Counted from the stretch's first letter, positions 1 to 10,056 are shown. The stretch: DNA of 64,000 nt from an uncultured Bacteroidales bacterium (GCA_902762355.1 CACWNR010000002.1:82012-146011); one strand, 5' to 3'. Translations and numbers: made by a program. Notes: generated by a model not told the origin, from the sequence alone.

Positions 1-3000
1 TAATATAGCCATTGAAGAAACTGTCTGCACCACCGATACGCAGACGGTAAGCACCTAACTCGGTCTCAGCCGGAATGGTGAATACGCAGCTCAGTGTGGT
101 CGGTTGGCTCTCCGAAGATTCACCACTGAATACAACCTCGGAAGCCTCGAACGCCAGGTTCTTGTTCCAGTCTACCCAGATAACCGTACCGTAGGTATAA
201 CCCGTACTATACGTGATCAGGATCGAATCAATCCCATCTGCATGAGCTACAAACTCAATAGCCTTGTTATCTGCATAGAACGGAGCTGCTGTCGGATGGA
301 TGTCGGTATAAGCATCTTCCTCGTTGAATGCGATAGCAATAATACCACTACCGTCTATCGATGTCGGAGCCGGAACGCAGTAACCTACATGAGCAGAAAC
401 CATACGGAAGTCGCTGTGATCACTCTCGCCGCAGTATGCGCGTACGTAGAAGTCGTAATCGTTGTCGATATTCAGCGTGTCGATCGTAATCGTCAGCGCC
501 TCAATCGGCTCAACGCCCTCCCAGTTCGGCTCTTCGCCGGAGAGTACACATACTACCTGGAAGAATGTCTCTTCGCCACCTGCCGTCCAGTCTAACTTAA
601 CGGAGTTAGCAGAGAGTACTTCTGCATCCAGACTTGCCGGCTTGATACAAGACGGGGTAGTTGTAAAGAATACGGACTCACTCCACTCTGTCGGATCCAC
701 ACCGCAGACGCCTTGTGCCTGAGCCTCGTACTTCGTCTCAGCTGTAAGGCCTTCGATGGTCAACTCTTTTACGAGAGAATTACCACCTTCTTGCCACTCG
801 CCGGCAGGAGTTGCAGCACCCAAGAGTACAATGTCATCAATGTAGAGATAGTATGCATTATCCGAAGTACACTTGATACTGATGTACTTGGTACCCTCAG
901 GAACCGTAACACTATATTGATGCCACTGTTGATCGTCAGCCGTTACTTCCGCTTCGAATGCAAACGAAGAAGTTGCATTGTCGGTAGAACTGAAACCAAC
1001 CTCGAATGATTCTGCATAAGAAGATGAGTAATTCTTATAGTAGAATTCCAGCGTAGCATCGGCATCAATACCGGCGATTTCAGGAGAAATCAAGTACTGC
1101 GGAGGAAGAGTAGTATAGTTGAAACGGAAGCCGTTCGAGCCGGTGTGAGCGGCGGAGCTGTTGATTCCTGTAGAAGACTGAGCATTGCTCGTAGTCCAGC
1201 CACCTATACCGTCCTCAAAGCCTTGCTCTAAGAGTACATTGTCCAAAGCTGCCGTTCTGTAACGAACATTATAGCTGTCGTTGGCGCCTACGTTCCATGC
1301 AATCTTAGCCGAGCGTGCCGCAATTTCCGAAACGCTTAATTCGCCCGGAACAGGACAGTTAGCCAAGGTCGAGAAACTGATGCTGCTTGTCCATGCGCTA
1401 TTGCCATCGGCACCGCAGTTATCACGAACCCATACATAATAGGTCGTCTCTGCCTCAAGACCCGCAAAAGCATACTCAGCCTCTGCGATATTGCTGATGA
1501 GGCTGTCACCTTCCGGAGCCTCCGGCAACTCGTTGATCTTGCTATAGAACAACTCGAAGCCTTCGTGCAACTCATTCTCTGCAGCTACCCAAGTTACGAT
1601 AGCTGCATCGCTTGCCAACGAAGCAACGTCTACAGCCAGACCGCTCGGTGCAATATTGCCGGCGATGGTAGTGAAGGTCGCTTTGTTTGTGCTCCAATAG
1701 CTTACGCTTTCCTCACCGCATTTTGCACGTACATATGCATAGTAGGTCTTATTAGCCAACAGACCATCAATGATAGCAGGATTAGACGTTACGTTATAGA
1801 TGTTTGCCACGTTGGTCACCGTATCCGGGTTGAAGGCGGCAATCGTATCTACTACGATCTGCCATTCGTTCTGACCCTCTTCGCCGTTCGTCCAGCTCAA
1901 CGTAGCCGTGTGAGCGGTCTTGGCATCACATTTCGGAGCAGCAGGTTTCAGACAGGTTGGAACCAAGCCTACGAAGACATCATCAATACTCAAGTAATAG
2001 TTGTCATACGTACCTCCTTCATACTTGAAAGCGATACGGCTACCGGCAGGTGCATCCGCAAAGAGAACATCCTTCTCTGTCAGAGCGCTTGTTTGCGGGC
2101 AATCGAGAACAGAAACGAAGGTGCTTGCATCTGCAGGGTCAGTCATATATCCTACATGCAACGTACCATTAGAAGCACCTGTTCCTTCATTGCGATAGGT
2201 GAAGGTGAGCTGCAGCGCAGAGATATTCTCAGCAAACTCCGGTAAGATTGTGTACAACGGCGTGGTCTTGCTCGACTTGAAGAACAAGCAATTGCCGGAT
2301 ACTGCATAACCACTATTGGAACTGATGAATACCTGCGGATAGCTGCTCGAAGATGCAGCACGATTCAAGAACTGCCAACAGGTCGGAAGTTGGTCATCCG
2401 GATAACCGGCAGGAACAGACGCACTGGTAGAACCGGTATATCCATTGAAGTCTTCTTTCCAACCGGAAGCTGCAGAAACAGCCTCACACTCAGTGGCGAA
2501 GATTGTGGAAATAGCGGCACTCTGCGAGAATTCGTTGTAGTACGAACGAATGTATACTACATAACTGCTACTTGCCGTAAGCTCATCCAGTGCAACCGAG
2601 GTAACATTCTCTACAAGAACTGCTTTTTTCCAATCGGCAGCAGAGCCGGCAGGCAGTACTACGTATTGATACTTCGTAATCGCCTCATCAGCCGCAGCTG
2701 TCCAAGAGAGAGTAGCCGTGGTCGTAGTGATGTCCTCTACTTGCGGAGCCGTCGGAGCCTTGCAGAACGCTGCGAAGGATTTCTTCACAGAAGCACTTCT
2801 GTCTTCTTCTCCACAGTAAGCACGTACGTAGAAGTCATAGTTGACACCGGAAGCCTTGCCGCTGATCGTAACGGTGAAGATGTTCGCATCCAGCAGCGTC
2901 CAGGCCTCTACCTCTGCGTCTTTCGCAACGCAAGCGTACTCGAATTGATTCTCAGCGCCACCTGCGGTCCAAGAGAACGTTGCACCATCCGGGAGGATAA

Positions 3001-6000
3001 CCGGTTCCGCTACCACCGGAGCCATACAAGACGGAATGGTGGTGAAGAATACAGACTCTTCGCTCCACTCGGTCGGGTTAGTACCGCAGACACCTTGTAC
3101 CTTAGCCTCATACTTCGTCTCCGGCTCAAGACCGCTGATGGTCAACTCTTTTACGAGAGAATTACCACCATCTTGCCACTCGCCGGCAGGCGTAGGAGCA
3201 CCGAAGAGCACAATGTCATCAATGTAGAGATAGTACTTATCATAAGAAGTACACATGATGCAGATGTATTTCGTACCGGCAGGAACGGTAGCACTGTATT
3301 TGTGCCACTGCTGATCACTAGCCGTTACCTCATCACCAAATGCAAACGAGGAAGTAGTTTTATCTGTAGAACTGAAACCAACTTTGAATGTTTCCTCATA
3401 TGTAGATGATTCATTATTGTAGTAGAACTCCAACGATGCATCAGCATCAAGACCGGCGATTTCCGAAGAAATCAAGTACTGATTAGAATAAGCCCAAGAG
3501 AATGTGAAGCCACTCGCACCGGAGTGAATGCCATTGGTAGAACTGCTGATTCCGGTACTGGACGCAGGATTGCTTGTAGTCCAGCCACCCATACCATCCT
3601 CAAAGCCTTGCTCTAAGAACGCATTGTCCAAAGCAGCCGTTCTATAACGAACATTGTAGCTATCGTTGGTACCTACGTTCCATGCGATCTTAGCCGAGTG
3701 TGCCGCAACTTCCGAAGCGCTCAATTCGCCCGGAACAGGACAGTTAGCCAATGTCGTGAAGCTGAAGCTTACCCAAGCGCTATAGCCATCGGCACCGCAG
3801 TTATCACGAACCCATACATAATAGGTCGTCTCAGCGTCCAAACCGGAGAGTACCTTGAAGGTATCCGCAATGTTCGTAAAGAGGCTATCGCCTTCCGGAA
3901 TCTCCGGCAACTCGTTGATCTTGCTATAGAACAAATCGAAGCTTGCGTGCAGATCATTCTTTGCAGACACCCAAGTAACGGTAGCTGCATCGCTTGCCAA
4001 CGAAGCACCGTCAACCGCCAAACCGCTCGGCACGATATTACCGGCGATAGTCGTGAAGGTTACTTTCTTCTTGCTCCATGCGCTAAAGCCATCCTCACCG
4101 CAGTTTGCGCGTACGTATGCATAGTAGGTCTTATTAGCCAACAGACCATCAATGATAGCAGGATTAGACGCTACGTCAATGATTCTTGCTGCATTAACCG
4201 TATCCGGGTTGAAGGCGGCAATCGTATCGACTACAATCTGCCATGCATTCTGGCCCTCTGCACCGTTCGCCCAGCTCAACGTAGCCGTATGAGCGGTCTT
4301 AGCGTCACATTTCGGATCAGCCGGCTTCTGACAAGTCGGAATCGGACCGACTACTACATCATCAATACTCAAGTAATAGTTGTTAGACGAACCTCCTTCA
4401 TACTTGAATGCGATATAGCTACCGGCAGGCGCGTCCGCAAAGAGCACTTCTTGCTCCGTAAGCGTAGTTGTCTGCTCACAGGTATGAACAGAAACGAAGG
4501 TGCTTGCATCAGCAGGATCAGTCAAATATCCTACATACAACGTACCATTAGAAGAACCTGTTCCTTCATTGCGATAGGTGAAGGTGAGCTGCAGCGCAGA
4601 GATATTCTCAGCAAACTCCGGTAAGATAGCATACAACGGCGTGGTACTGCTGGACTTGAAGAACAAGCAGTTACCGCTTACTGCATAGCCACTATTGGAA
4701 CTGATGAATACCTGCGGATAGATATTCGTCGTTGTCGCACGATTCAAGAACTGCCAACAGGTCGGAAGTTGGTCATCCGGATAACCGGCAGGAACAGACG
4801 CACTGGTAGAACCTGTATATCCGTTGAAGTTCTCATTCAAAGCCGAAACGGCATCACACTCGGTTTGGAAACTAATGCCACCCACCCACGGGCTTTGGTC
4901 ACTATCGCCACAATGTGCGCGCACCCATATATAGTAAGTAGAAGAGGGGTTCAAACCACTCTGAATCTCCTTATCGGAGGTTCCCTCGATAGAAGGAATA
5001 GTCTCTGCGGTCGGAGCTACATTCTCGGTCGAGTAATAGATATCCCAAGCTATTTCAGAATCACCAGCCGTCCATGTAAAGGTAGCAGAAGTCGTTGTTG
5101 CAGAGGCGAAAGCCAAGCCACTCGGCTCCAAGCATGACGGAACATCCTCTACAACGATATCGTCGATGTAAGCACCGTTGTATGTTCTGCTTGATGTAGC
5201 CGCATCAATCATAATGGCGATATAATTACCTTCGCCGGTTAAGTTGATGGTGAACTTCTGGTAAGAAGTCGTCAGTGCGATTTCTTCACCAATCTGAACA
5301 AAGGTAGAAGCATCTGCGGGATCAGTCATTCTACCAATCTTTATGGTGCTACTTTCATTATAACCACGTGCCCAGAAAACAATACGCTTATTCGTTTCAA
5401 AATTCATGACCGGCATGATCGCATACTGCGGCTGCGGATCATAACTACTACTCCAACTGCTGTAATAAGAATAGAACCTTAAGCTATTGTTTGGAGAATG
5501 CGAATAATCGGTATACGAATTATAATACATTGTCGGATACCACTTGTAATCTGAAGAAGTAGATGTGTTAATTGCACTCCAACAAACAGGAAGGACTCGT
5601 GCAGTTGGTGTATATACCGAAGCTATATCAAAACTATCGAAGTTCTCACTCAAAGCCGAAACAGCTTCGCACTTGGTTTGGAAACTAATGCCACCAATCC
5701 AGTCGCTACGATCAGTTTCATTACAATGCGCACGTACCCATACGTAATAAGTAGAAGAGGGGTTCAAACCACTCTGAATCTCCTTATCGGAGGTTCCCTC
5801 GATAGAAGGAACAGTCTCTGCGGTCGGAGCTACATTCTCGGTAGAATAGTAGATATCCCATGCGATCTCACCACTCTCGCCGGCTTCCCAGTTCAAGATA
5901 GCAGAATTCGTTTCTGAAGATACGAAAGCCAAACCGCTCGGTTTCAGACAAGCGGGGAGTTCACGAACTACCAAGTTGTCGAAGTTCGTTGATGCTCCAT

Positions 6001-7315
6001 ATTCGCTCACGCCTAAGATGAAGATACGACCTTCTCCACTGATCGGCAACGTGAAGTTGTACGTATACCAGCCATCGGCAGCTTCAGCTGCAATACCGTC
6101 CGCAGTATTGGCTACTTGGCGCTCACGAGGAATAAAGCCTAACAGCACTGTATCTGCTAACTGAGAGGTAGGACTAACATAAATTCGTAAACCTTCGTTA
6201 TTCTTCATGGTAGAATAATATTTACGATATACGTCAATCACAAACTCGTACCCATCAGGGAAAGTCATTACAGGCAGTGACAACAACGTCTTGTTACCCG
6301 AACTCATATCCGGCAATTGAACATACTTTGTGCTATTGCCACCGAGCGCTGTGGTTTCTACCTTGAACACAGAGGTACTACTACCTGCTATATGCTCGTT
6401 CTCCCAGCAAGTAATATCAAGATCGCCAGCTTCTCGTTCGTCGAAGTTCTCACTCCAACCGGAAGCGACAGAAACAGCTACACACTTAGTTTTGAAACTA
6501 AACGTAGAGCTCCACTCGCTATAATCCTCGCCTCCGCAGAATGCGCGAACGCGAACATAATAGGTAGTACCCGGAGTCAGATCTTCCAACAGTCCTGCTT
6601 CGCCTTCAATAGCAGAGGGCGCTTGCGGATCGGTGAAATCTTCACTTGTTGAATACTCCAAGTCATAACTCTCTGCACCAGCAACAGGATCCCACACAAT
6701 TAATGCCTCAGTCGGGTCTGCATCACCATCCAAGGCCAGATTTTTCGGTCTCGGGCAGGCATCCTCTTTTATAGAAACACCCGTTACATCATCCAAGTAG
6801 AGAGAGGAGCCATCGTTGTCTACTACGTGGAAAGCAACATAGATTTCTTGACCTGCGTAGGCACTCAGATCAATCACTTTCTCCACCCAGCTACTGGCAG
6901 AAGTGGTTCCAATCGTTCCACTCGAACCGGTGGTGTACGTTTCCAGCGTGGTTGTAAACGATGCAGCCTCAGCCGTTGTCGTTGAAACCTCAATGGTCAG
7001 CGTTGTTCCTGCATAACTCTGTGAAGCAACATAAAAGGACAAACTCTCGCCATCTGCCGGTAGAAGTTTCGGCGTAACGAGGTAATTCTCGTGTCCTGGC
7101 GAAGAAGCATAATTCACATAAGCACATGCAGCTCCCTCGTGATGGTACGAAGAATTACGTTCCCAACTCTTGCTACCGGAAATATGGATAGACTTCCATC
7201 CATCCGGAGCAAATGTTGCATCCTCAAAGCCTTCATTCAGTTGTTCTGCTCTAAGAGTAAACGGCAAACATAGCATCGCCGTTAAGAGCAAGAAAAGAGA
7301 ACAAATCTTTTTCAT
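1..7315 (-). CDS. Giant secreted choice-of-anchor-J / fibronectin type III surface protein (C-terminus beyond window)
   Basis: The minus-strand frame is open from the ATG at 7315 to base 2 (2,438 codons, no stop), so the C-terminus and any sorting tail lie outside the window. Residues 1-23 are a signal peptide (MKKICSLFLLLTAMLCLPFT...). Next comes a jelly-roll 'choice-of-anchor J' module opening with NEGFEDATFAPDGW and ending near LYLDDVTGVSIKEDACP, then Fn3 modules with the signature TTYYVRVRAFCGGEDYSEWS. The two types alternate, with about ten Fn3 copies. Similar modules occur in cleaved adhesins and other T9SS cargo. Two large internal duplications (periods about 2.38 kb and 813 bp) built the gene. 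Function is unproven; an adhesin or matrix protein is likely. Confidence 0.85.
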   Translation of the reverse strand, partial: MKKICSLFLLLTAMLCLPFTLRAEQLNEGFEDATFAPDGWKSIHISGSKSWERNSSYHHEGAACAYVNYASSPGHENYLVTPKLLPADGESLSFYVASQSYAGTTLTIEVSTTTAEAASFTTTLETYTTGSSGTIGTTSASSWVEKVIDLSAYAGQEIYVAFHVVDNDGSSLYLDDVTGVSIKEDACPRPKNLALDGDADPTEALIVWDPVAGAESYDLEYSTSEDFTDPQAPSAIEGEAGLLEDLTPGTTYYVRVRAFCGGEDYSEWSSTFSFKTKCVAVSVASGWSENFDEREAGDLDITCWENEHIAGSSTSVFKVETTALGGNSTKYVQLPDMSSGNKTLLSLPVMTFPDGYEFVIDVYRKYYSTMKNNEGLRIYVSPTSQLADTVLLGFIPRERQVANTADGIAAEAADGWYTYNFTLPISGEGRIFILGVSEYGASTNFDNLVVRELPACLKPSGLAFVSSETNSAILNWEAGESGEIAWDIYYSTENVAPTAETVPSIEGTSDKEIQSGLNPSSTYYVWVRAHCNETDRSDWIGGISFQTKCEAVSALSENFDSFDIASVYTPTARVLPVCWSAINTSTSSDYKWYPTMYYNSYTDYSHSPNNSLRFYSYYSSWSSSYDPQPQYAIMPVMNFETNKRIVFWARGYNESSTIKIGRMTDPADASTFVQIGEEIALTTSYQKFTINLTGEGNYIAIMIDAATSSRTYNGAYIDDIVVEDVPSCLEPSGLAFASATTTSATFTWTAGDSEIAWDIYYSTENVAPTAETIPSIEGTSDKEIQSGLNPSSTYYIWVRAHCGDSDQSPWVGGISFQTECDAVSALNENFNGYTGSTSASVPAGYPDDQLPTCWQFLNRATTTNIYPQVFISSNSGYAVSGNCLFFKSSSTTPLYAILPEFAENISALQLTFTYRNEGTGSSNGTLYVGYLTDPADASTFVSVHTCEQTTTLTEQEVLFADAPAGSYIAFKYEGGSSNNYYLSIDDVVVGPIPTCQKPADPKCDAKTAHTATLSWANGAEGQNAWQIVVDTIAAFNPDTVNAARIIDVASNPAIIDGLLANKTYYAYVRANCGEDGFSAWSKKKVTFTTIAGNIVPSGLAVDGASLASDAATVTWVSAKNDLHASFDLFYSKINELPEIPEGDSLFTNIADTFKVLSGLDAETTYYVWVRDNCGADGYSAWVSFSFTTLANCPVPGELSASEVAAHSAKIAWNVGTNDSYNVRYRTAALDNAFLEQGFEDGMGGWTTSNPASSTGISSSTNGIHSGASGFTFSWAYSNQYLISSEIAGLDADASLEFYYNNESSTYEETFKVGFSSTDKTTSSFAFGDEVTASDQQWHKYSATVPAGTKYICIMCTSYDKYYLYIDDIVLFGAPTPAGEWQDGGNSLVKELTISGLEPETKYEAKVQGVCGTNPTEWSEESVFFTTIPSCMAPVVAEPVILPDGATFSWTAGGAENQFEYACVAKDAEVEAWTLLDANIFTVTISGKASGVNYDFYVRAYCGEEDRSASVKKSFAAFCKAPTAPQVEDITTTTATLSWTAAADEAITKYQYVVLPAGSAADWKKAVLVENVTSVALDELTASSSYVVYIRSYYNEFSQSAAISTIFATECEAVSAASGWKEDFNGYTGSTSASVPAGYPDDQLPTCWQFLNRAASSSSYPQVFISSNSGYAVSGNCLFFKSSKTTPLYTILPEFAENISALQLTFTYRNEGTGASNGTLHVGYMTDPADASTFVSVLDCPQTSALTEKDVLFADAPAGSRIAFKYEGGTYDNYYLSIDDVFVGLVPTCLKPAAPKCDAKTAHTATLSWTNGEEGQNEWQIVVDTIAAFNPDTVTNVANIYNVTSNPAIIDGLLANKTYYAYVRAKCGEESVSYWSTNKATFTTIAGNIAPSGLAVDVASLASDAAIVTWVAAENELHEGFELFYSKINELPEAPEGDSLISNIAEAEYAFAGLEAETTYYVWVRDNCGADGNSAWTSSISFSTLANCPVPGELSVSEIAARSAKIAWNVGANDSYNVRYRTAALDNVLLEQGFEDGIGGWTTSNAQSSTGINSSAAHTGSNGFRFNYTTLPPQYLISPEIAGIDADATLEFYYKNYSSSYAESFEVGFSSTDNATSSFAFEAEVTADDQQWHQYSVTVPEGTKYISIKCTSDNAYYLYIDDIVLLGAATPAGEWQEGGNSLVKELTIEGLTAETKYEAQAQGVCGVDPTEWSESVFFTTTPSCIKPASLDAEVLSANSVKLDWTAGGEETFFQVVCVLSGEEPNWEGVEPIEALTITIDTLNIDNDYDFYVRAYCGESDHSDFRMVSAHVGYCVPAPTSIDGSGIIAIAFNEEDAYTDIHPTAAPFYADNKAIEFVAHADGIDSILITYSTGYTYGTVIWVDWNKNLAFEASEVVFSGESSESQPTTLSCVFTIPAETELGAYRLRIGGADSFFNGYI
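645..2440 (-). repeat. Intragenic segmental duplication, copy 1
   Basis: This part of the giant surface gene recurs at about 3025-4823 in the same frame. The offset is 2,379-2,385 bp (about 795 codons). Anchor pairs are 1261 with 3646 and 2371 with 4750. It covers several anchor-J and Fn3 modules. Confidence 0.8.
3025..4823 (-). repeat. Intragenic segmental duplication, copy 2
   Basis: Second copy of the block at 645-2440. Divergence is mostly scattered substitutions, and the frame is preserved throughout. A smaller duplication follows (about 4830-5150 against 5643-5960, offset 813 bp or 271 codons). Confidence 0.8.
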
Positions 7316-7434
7316 AAGCTTTAATTTTTTGTTAATAAATATTGTTAATTAAGTATATGCTAATATACATAGTCACCGAGCGTGGTGGGCACTCGATAGA
7401 CTAGGTAGAAGCTTAATACCGTTCTATTCGGCCG

Positions 7435-7465
7435 CAAAATTACAAATAATTTCTTAATTACGCAA
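7435..7465 (-). promoter_or_regulatory. Vegetative (sigma-ABfr type) promoter of the giant surface gene
   Basis: On the minus strand the -7 element is TAATTTTG (7442-7435). A TTG at 7465-7463 sits exactly 20 nt upstream, as in the other promoters of this window. The predicted leader to the ATG at 7315 is about 115 nt. Confidence 0.75.
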
Positions 7466-7552
7466 GGATTTTGTCATTTTTTCGCAAAAAATTGCCAAAT
7501 ATGCGCAAAAATCTACATTTTGCTATATTGAGTTGACAAAATGACACTTTGC

Positions 7553-7581
7553 AAAAAAAAAGAGCCGCCATGGGGCGACTC
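7553..7581 (-). terminator. Rho-independent terminator after gcvH
   Basis: The minus strand shows GAGTCGCC-CCAT-GGCGGCTC followed by a run of nine T. It lies 23 nt beyond the gcvH stop. Confidence 0.85.
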
Positions 7582-7603
7582 CTTATATATATACGCGCGT
7601 GCG

Positions 7604-7978
7604 TTAGAGGCTTGCCTCGTATGCCGCTGCGTCCATGAGTTTGTCGAGCTCAGCCGGATCCTTCACGCTGATGCGGATGATCCAACCCTCGCCGTACGGG
7701 TCGTTGTTGACCAATTCCGGCTGTGCATCGAGTGCGCCGTTGATCTCCAGCACCTCGCCTGTAACCGGCATATTGAGGTCACTGACGGTCTTCACGGCTT
7801 CGATCGAACCGAATACCTCGCCTTGACCTACGGTCTCGCCCTCGGTCGGCACGTCGATGAAGACGATCTCGCCCAACTCCGATTGCGCATAGTCCGTGAT
7901 GCCTACATAAGCCTCATCGCCCTCTACGCGAATCCATTCATGCTCGCTTGTATAGCGAATATCTCCAGGAAAGTTCAT
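7604..7978 (-). CDS. gcvH: Glycine cleavage system H protein
   Basis: Lipoyl carrier protein that shuttles the methylamine intermediate between the P, T and L proteins of the cytoplasmic glycine cleavage complex. The family signature is complete: it opens [14 protein letters not shown], carries the lipoylation site in [13 protein letters not shown] (the Lys), and ends with [14 protein letters not shown] place the start at 7978 (MNFPGDIRY...), which matches the usual N-terminus; an in-frame ATG at 7990 would add four residues. It lies 36 nt downstream of gldJ on the same strand with no promoter between, so co-transcription is likely. No gcvP or gcvT is in the window. Confidence 0.95.
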   Translation of the reverse strand: MNFPGDIRYTSEHEWIRVEGDEAYVGITDYAQSELGEIVFIDVPTEGETVGQGEVFGSIEAVKTVSDLNMPVTGEVLEINGALDAQPELVNNDPYGEGWIIRISVKDPAELDKLMDAAAYEASL

Positions 7979-8014
7979 GTATGATTTCAAATTTATGATT
8001 TATGATTTTTGATT

Positions 8015-9607
8015 TTAGCGCAATACCGGCGTTCCCGGGATCTGGTCACCCAGCGTACTCATAGCGCAACGGAAACCGATCTTGGACGAAGCACGATCCT
8101 GATCCATGTAACGACGGGTAGAGGGGTTCAACCAGTAGATGCGGTCTGCCCACGAACCACCTTTGTATACGCGGCTCTTCTTCGATACAAGCGGAGCCAG
8201 CACATCGGTCGGGTCGGTCTTGATCTCGCTCAGGTTAGCTACACCGATGGTATCCAGCGGATAATCGGTCTGCAGCAGGCTGGCGAAATCGCCATCCAGT
8301 ACATCACGCTTATCATCCTCTTTACCCCAAGTAATCATGATGCAACCTACGGAGTCCATCTGGAACTTACCGTTCTCATCCAGTACCGGACGGCTGTAGA
8401 TATTACCACGATAGGAGTTATACTCGCTCGTCTCTTGGAAGGTAGTCTCACGATATACATCCATTACCCACTCGTTCACGTTTCCGGCCATGTTATACAG
8501 ACCGAAATCATTCGGAGCGAACTCATCCACCGGGTTGGTGATCACACGACGGTCGTTCAGCGCACCGCTGACACCCATCATATCGCCACGACCACGAACG
8601 AAGTTAGCCTGCATCATACCCAGGTTCTTTTTCGTCATGTCACGCGGGTGATAACCGGACCACGGATAAACCTTACCCTCGATGGTCAAACCGTCCTCAC
8701 CGGCAACCGGAGCATAAGCGGCAAACTCCCACTCAGCCTCGGTCGGCAGACGATAACCCGTCACGAAGATACCATCGGCGATGTTCACTTTACGCTCAGC
8801 GCCGTAGCTATCCAGTTTCGGATGACGACCGTACTCAGGTACATAACTATCATCCATGAGATATTTCTCGGTATTGAAAACGAACTTGTCGCGGATCCAC
8901 TCGTAGCTCGGACGATACATCGTAACGGTCTGCTCCGGATCCTCCGGGCTTACCTCCTCATACGAGTACATCTCGTAACCTGTCTCTTGCTCCCACTCGT
9001 CCTTGTAACCCTCATCGTCAGTCGGCTGCAGGTCAGCGAACGGAGGAATAACAATCGCACCGGCATTGATCAGCGCCATCTCGTTCACACGGTCAGTACG
9101 CCAAGTACAATAAGCCATAGCCTGCTCCCACGTTACACCTACGATCGGATAGAACGAGAAAGCCGGGTGCTCGAAGTAGTTATCCTCATACGGATCGTTG
9201 TAAGCCAAGTCCTCACGCCAAACCTTATGATCCGGACGCGCTTGGTCTACCAACTCCGGAGCTACTGCGCCGAACACGAACTCCAACCAGTGCAGATACT
9301 CGTTCCAGTTCAGGTTGGTAATCTCGTATTTGTCCATGTAGAACGAACTAACCGTCAGGGTACGGGTCTCGTTGTTACGCGGAGCGGTCAGGAACTCATC
9401 CTTCTCACCAACCGTGAACGAACCACCCTGAATAGGCACCATACCTACCGGGTTCACGTTGCCCACACCTTCATTGGCCTCGAAATTCGTTGTCCTCTGG
9501 TCGAAATAATTCCAACCGGTGGTGTTACTAACACGGGTATTCAGCTCGCGTTGATTACAAGCTACTGCCGTCATGGCCACCAATACAAACAGAAAATACT
9601 TTTTCAT
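8015..9607 (-). CDS. gldJ: T9SS/gliding lipoprotein GldJ
   Basis: Outer-membrane lipoprotein with a formylglycine-generating-enzyme-like (FGE-sulfatase) fold, needed for type IX secretion. The signal peptide ends in a lipobox before Cys17 (TAVACNQR). The FGE fold covers about residues 50-520. I call GldJ rather than GldK because of the N-terminal NTTGWNYFDQRTTNFE, WRTDRVNEMAL, GLYNMAGNVNEWVMDVYR, and the C-terminal RVYKGGSWADRIYWLNPSTR ... GFRCAMSTLG, which follow GldJ; also no gldLMN genes follow. Its length (530 aa) suits GldJ. It heads a two-gene unit with gcvH. Its presence supports an active T9SS, consistent with the sorting-tail proteins elsewhere in the window. Confidence 0.87.
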   Translation of the reverse strand: MKKYFLFVLVAMTAVACNQRELNTRVSNTTGWNYFDQRTTNFEANEGVGNVNPVGMVPIQGGSFTVGEKDEFLTAPRNNETRTLTVSSFYMDKYEITNLNWNEYLHWLEFVFGAVAPELVDQARPDHKVWREDLAYNDPYEDNYFEHPAFSFYPIVGVTWEQAMAYCTWRTDRVNEMALINAGAIVIPPFADLQPTDDEGYKDEWEQETGYEMYSYEEVSPEDPEQTVTMYRPSYEWIRDKFVFNTEKYLMDDSYVPEYGRHPKLDSYGAERKVNIADGIFVTGYRLPTEAEWEFAAYAPVAGEDGLTIEGKVYPWSGYHPRDMTKKNLGMMQANFVRGRGDMMGVSGALNDRRVITNPVDEFAPNDFGLYNMAGNVNEWVMDVYRETTFQETSEYNSYRGNIYSRPVLDENGKFQMDSVGCIMITWGKEDDKRDVLDGDFASLLQTDYPLDTIGVANLSEIKTDPTDVLAPLVSKKSRVYKGGSWADRIYWLNPSTRRYMDQDRASSKIGFRCAMSTLGDQIPGTPVLR

Positions 9608-9673
9608 ACTTTTTATATTAATTTTCTTTCAAGTTTCGACTCTATTTTATGCACGCATACATAAATCAGCCTG

Positions 9674-9705
9674 CAAATGTACTGCTTTTTTTGCATATAC
9701 GCAAA
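9674..9705 (-). promoter_or_regulatory. gldJ-gcvH promoter
   Basis: Minus strand: TTTG (9705-9702), a 20-nt spacer, then TACATTTG (9681-9674). It lies 67 bp upstream of the gldJ start. Confidence 0.85.
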
Positions 9706-9757
9706 TTTTTATTAAAATTTTTTGCTATTTTACGCATATTTCGGCAATTTTTACTAT

Positions 9758-10032
9758 TTCGGACGCCGCCTTCCTTCGGAATTCCCCCGAAATTACGTTC
9801 GCGTCCTGCGGTACATATACCTCATAACGAGCTCTTTTTTCTGCATATTACTCCTTCCGTCGTGTATGATTATAGACAGCCTTCGCGTCAGCGGGATAGC
9901 ATGTACTCTCTCGGGGGCCTGTTTTGACGAAGGGGTACGTCAAAACTCGTAGGCAGGGGGCCGGTACCCCGAAGAGTAGCATGCGCTATCCGCATGTTCT
10001 AAGGCTGTCTATAATCGCGGTGTAGACACCGC
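9758..10032 (+). ncRNA. Candidate structured noncoding element, copy A
   Basis: There is no reading frame worth calling here. The element has three parts. (1) A core at 9758-9811 opens TTCGGACGCCGCC, continues ATTCCCCCGAAA, and can pair TTTCGG with CCGAAA. (2) A long imperfect hairpin spans 9868-10016: its outer stem is a perfect 16 bp (GATTATAGACAGCCTT with its complement), its middle helix joins 9890-9916 with 9968-9994, and its tip is GTTTTGACG/CGTCAAAAC. (3) A terminal hairpin GCGGTGT-AG-ACACCGC (10017-10032) is followed by an A-rich stretch. The same plan with different stem sequences occurs at 21849-22189 (minus), and a core alone occurs at 29288. Direction of transcription is inferred from that copy. 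Confidence 0.55.
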
Positions 10033-10056
10033 CTTGCAAAAAAAAGTGCTCAAAAC

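Noticed and set aside
8015-9607. Assignment as GldK/PorK
   Set aside because: Same fold, but N- and C-terminal signatures fit GldJ and the gldLMN genes that normally follow gldK are missing.
8009-9664. 551-codon plus-strand frame opposite gldJ
   Set aside because: The minus-strand protein matches GldJ throughout; the plus-strand product is low-complexity and lacks family features.
9868-10016. 6S RNA identity of the long hairpins
   Set aside because: The long hairpin with bulges resembles 6S RNA, but the element occurs at least twice with a separate conserved core that also stands alone, which does not fit a single-copy housekeeping RNA.
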